From: Flexithrix dorotheae DSM 6795
GTDB taxonomy: Bacteria; Bacteroidota; Bacteroidia; Cytophagales; Flammeovirgaceae
Reading direction: 5' to 3'
NCBI RefSeq assembly: GCF_000379765.1
Contig: NZ_KB903466.1
Location: 1 to 37,772 of the forward strand
Length of the DNA: 37,772 bases
The notes below the pieces were generated by a model. That model made no database searches, was not told the origin of the DNA, and was given only the letters and a program-made list of their open reading frames with translations. Position numbers and translations under genes: made by a program. Positions 35,658-37,772 of the stretch are shown here, in pieces. The first letter of the stretch is position 1; the number at the start of each line of letters is the position of its first letter.

Positions 35658-36794
35658 TTATTTGAAACCTTTTTGAGGTAATTTATTTTTAAGATATTCA
35701 GTTGGAGTGTATCCGGTTTCTTCCTTAAAAATTCGGTTAAAGGTGGTTTTTGAATTGAAACCACATTCCAGGGCAATTCCTAAAATTGAATAGTGTTTGT
35801 AGGAAGGATCCATTAATTTTTCCTTTACTTCTTCTACCCGAAATTCATTGATGAATTTATAAAAATTTTTCTTTTGTCCACTGTTAATTACCTGCGACAA
35901 ATTATGCTTTGAAATATCTAAATCATCCGCCATCATCTGCAAGTTATATTGGTTATTCAGATAAGGTTTTTGTTCCTTTAAATAATTATTGATGGATTTT
36001 GAAAGTGATTCAATCTGTGCTGAAGTTAAGGAAGAACCAATATATTTTGGTGCAGAATTATTGGCCTGGACCTCTGGTTTTGGTTTTTTAAATCGCATAG
36101 CCGGCTTTTCATAAATAGCATTTTGATTGATACCAAAATAAACCATGATGAAGGTGAAAATAGTAAGGTTAAAACTAAGCGTGGAATACCTAGCAATTTC
36201 TAATTCTAATACCTTACTCATAAAAAAAGTAAAAAAACTTGTGATGAATAAAACCAGAAATAAGGACAATACAAAAATCAGCCAGGTTAAAGTATTTTTA
36301 CTGTTATAATTGGAAAAATATAAAGGAATATTTTTTCGATGTTTTAAAATAAGTTTCAAACCAAAAAACCAGTAGGCAAATACTGAAATCATTAAAAAGG
36401 AATAATATATTTTATTATAGATATAATCCGGATTTTCTGTTAAGTCAGGGATACCTGAAATGGGTACCCCACGGATTGTGGAACGATGGATAACAACCAG
36501 CAAAAAGGGGATCAAATGTAACAGTTGAATGGGTTTTATTTTGAAATCTTCTATCGCCAGGGAGCTAATGTAAAGGTAAAATAGCGGACCTGTCAGAAAC
36601 ATGATGGGAAAAACTCCTGGTCTAAAGAACTCCACCACCTGAAAAGGCAATAAGCCAGCTCCCATATGAACAGCTATTAAACCCATCCAAATCGTTAAAA
36701 ACACAAAACTTAAATGTTTGGGCCGTTTGGTTAAGAAAATTAAAACCCCAAAGAGAGATTGTACAAATCCGATAACCCTCACAATGTCATACAT
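35658..36794 (-). CDS. membrane-anchored AraC-family transcriptional regulator
   Basis: A 378-residue regulator. The first 225 residues hold about seven hydrophobic helices (approximately 4-22, 29-48, 61-80, 90-106, 128-150, 170-192 and 205-222). A cytoplasmic linker leads to an AraC-type double helix-turn-helix at about 282-372, with LQMMADDLDISKHNLSQVIN (285-304) and SILGIALECGFNSKTTFNRI (336-355), then FKEETGYTPTEYLK. This architecture is common in Bacteroidota and suggests sensing at or in the membrane. It lies upstream of the GH3 gene in the same direction and diverges from the beta-barrel gene; either may be its target. Confidence 0.92.
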   Translation of the reverse strand: MYDIVRVIGFVQSLFGVLIFLTKRPKHLSFVFLTIWMGLIAVHMGAGLLPFQVVEFFRPGVFPIMFLTGPLFYLYISSLAIEDFKIKPIQLLHLIPFLLVVIHRSTIRGVPISGIPDLTENPDYIYNKIYYSFLMISVFAYWFFGLKLILKHRKNIPLYFSNYNSKNTLTWLIFVLSLFLVLFITSFFTFFMSKVLELEIARYSTLSFNLTIFTFIMVYFGINQNAIYEKPAMRFKKPKPEVQANNSAPKYIGSSLTSAQIESLSKSINNYLKEQKPYLNNQYNLQMMADDLDISKHNLSQVINSGQKKNFYKFINEFRVEEVKEKLMDPSYKHYSILGIALECGFNSKTTFNRIFKEETGYTPTEYLKNKLPQKGFK

Positions 36795-36970
36795 CTTAAT
36801 CTATTTTATCATTAATGGTTAACCAACCCTGAATCTAATGGATTTGAAGTTAAAGAGCAGAACTTTCTTACCATTTAGATCTATATCCTGAAACTTTGAA
36901 ATGAGTTAAAAGCATTATTATAATTTTCCTAAATTCAAAATGTTGCTGTAGCGCAATACTTATTTTGGTG

Positions 36971-36978
36971 CCCCCCCC
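36971..36978 (+). repeat. homopolymeric C8 tract in the beta-barrel gene leader
   Basis: Eight consecutive C in an AT-rich intergenic region, 38 bases upstream of the ATG at 37016 and just after TATTTTG (36961-36967). Such tracts can vary in length by slippage and alter promoter spacing or leader structure of surface protein genes. Confidence 0.7.
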
Positions 36979-36994
36979 TTAACTTTATATTATC

Positions 36995-37024
36995 CAAATT
37001 TAAACGACCGTGAAAATGAACCAA
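36995..37024 (-). promoter_or_regulatory. candidate Bacteroidota-type promoter for the AraC regulator
   Basis: On the minus strand TTG (37024-37022), a 19-base spacer and TAAATTTG (37002-36995) fit the -33 TTG / -7 TAnnTTTG pattern. It reads toward the AraC gene, about 200 bases away, and overlaps the start of the divergent beta-barrel gene. In AT-rich DNA such matches arise by chance. Confidence 0.3.
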
Positions 37025-37669
37025 AATATTTTAACATTAGCTCTTTTTAGTCTTATCCTCACACTTTCCTTTAAAATCAAGGGTCAAACTAATCCTCCTC
37101 CAATTCCAGTTGAAATTATGCTTGGCCATAATCGATATTTTTTTCAGATGGTAATGAAAAGACAATTTACCCCTGAAAGTAAATTCGGTTTTTTCACTGT
37201 GACTACATTCACTTCAACTTATGAGGAAAATAGTCCTGAAAATAGAATTACCGTACCAGTGCAAATTGACTATGAACTTTACAAGGGATTTTCAGTATTT
37301 GTGGGGACCAGGATAAATTCTTTCGCAGGTTTTACTCCCATAGTTGGGCCAAAACATAGCTTTATCACGCGAAATATTTTAGCCATTACACTTCTTTCAT
37401 ATTATGCTAATGGCAACAATGAGGGTCAGGTTTTGGGTTTATATGAATTTAAACCAAAGTTGGGAGACAAATTGTCTTTGTACACAAGAATACAATTTAT
37501 GTATATTCGAAATTTTGAGGAAAATCGGCATAACAGGAGTTATCTGTATCTAAGAGCAGGGCTAAAACTTGGGAAATGGAACTTTGGGATGGGTGCTAAC
37601 TTTGATCGATTTGGACCTCAAAAAGAGTTTGTGGAAAATTATGGTCCGTTTTTAAGATATGATTTTTAA
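37016..37669 (+). CDS. outer membrane beta-barrel protein of unknown function
   Basis: A 217-residue exported protein with the ATG at 37016; a GTG at 37010 would add two residues. Signal peptide is about 1-22 ending KIKGQ. The mature part consists of alternating amphipathic strands with aromatic girdle residues (SLYTRIQFMYIRNF, SYLYLRAGLKLGKWNFGMGANF) and ends in RYDF with a terminal Phe, the outer-membrane insertion signature. About eight to ten strands are expected. I do not recognise the family; a small porin-like or DUF-type barrel is likely. It is divergent from the AraC regulator. Confidence 0.8.
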   Translation: MNQNILTLALFSLILTLSFKIKGQTNPPPIPVEIMLGHNRYFFQMVMKRQFTPESKFGFFTVTTFTSTYEENSPENRITVPVQIDYELYKGFSVFVGTRINSFAGFTPIVGPKHSFITRNILAITLLSYYANGNNEGQVLGLYEFKPKLGDKLSLYTRIQFMYIRNFEENRHNRSYLYLRAGLKLGKWNFGMGANFDRFGPQKEFVENYGPFLRYDF

Positions 37670-37772
37670 AATCAGTTGAGTTTTAAAAATAGAGGAGTAG
37701 CTTTTACCGAATTGAAAATCTCAGGTTCAAAAGAATATTATAAAGCCACTGGCATGTAAGTATCTTTTTTTT
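37670..37772. other. window end, no gene visible
   Basis: The last 103 bases after the beta-barrel stop show no ORF of note and end in a T run. A terminator could begin here, but the stem is not visible within the window. Confidence 0.4.

Overview
The window is low-GC DNA from a member of the Bacteroidota, most likely Cytophagales/Cyclobacteriaceae. The phylum call rests on two complete ECF sigma / FecR anti-sigma / SusC / SusD loci, SusC proteins with an N-terminal STN domain, many secreted lipoproteins, a membrane-anchored AraC regulator and weak ribosome binding sites. The family-level call is an inference from gene style. I see no tRNA, rRNA, CRISPR array, transposase or phage gene.

Bases 1-8155 hold glycan-catabolic and hydrolytic functions. 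There is the C-terminal end of a large unidentified protein (+), a GH20 hexosaminidase lipoprotein (-), and a forward cluster made of an HpcH/HpaI aldolase, a secreted beta-propeller/helical-toroid fusion and a purple-acid-phosphatase-like metallophosphoesterase. A 579-base gap (8156-8734) with short repeats and a possible gene relic follows.

Bases 8735-15760 (+) and 16456-23263 (-) are two nutrient-uptake loci of the same design arranged tail to tail. Each has an ECF sigma factor, a FecR-type anti-sigma factor, a signalling SusC (STN domain, carboxypeptidase-like domain, plug, barrel) and a SusD lipoprotein. Strong hairpin terminators close each locus. A 113-codon orphan gene lies between the terminators.

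Bases 23718-28809 (-) are the most distinctive part: a tight six-gene photolyase/cryptochrome operon in which every junction overlaps or is separated by 4 bases. In transcription order it encodes a TIGR03643/DUF2805 protein, a short photolyase-like protein whose FAD domain comes first, a full-length cryptochrome/photolyase with altered active-site motifs, a flavin reductase-like protein, a 47-aa DUF2256 zinc-ribbon protein, and a CryPro/PhrB-type photolyase lacking the usual Fe-S cysteines. The three photolyase-superfamily members have different architectures. A GNAT-YoaP acetyltransferase is transcribed divergently.

Bases 29814-33249 hold small or reduced genes: a two-helix membrane protein, a soluble GAF-PAS-PAS sensor with almost identical tandem PAS domains and no output domain, a stand-alone FecR N-terminal domain, and a secreted cysteine-containing protein beside it. 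Bases 33449-37669 hold a GH3 glycosidase lipoprotein, a membrane AraC regulator, and a divergent outer-membrane beta-barrel gene with an eight-C tract in its leader.
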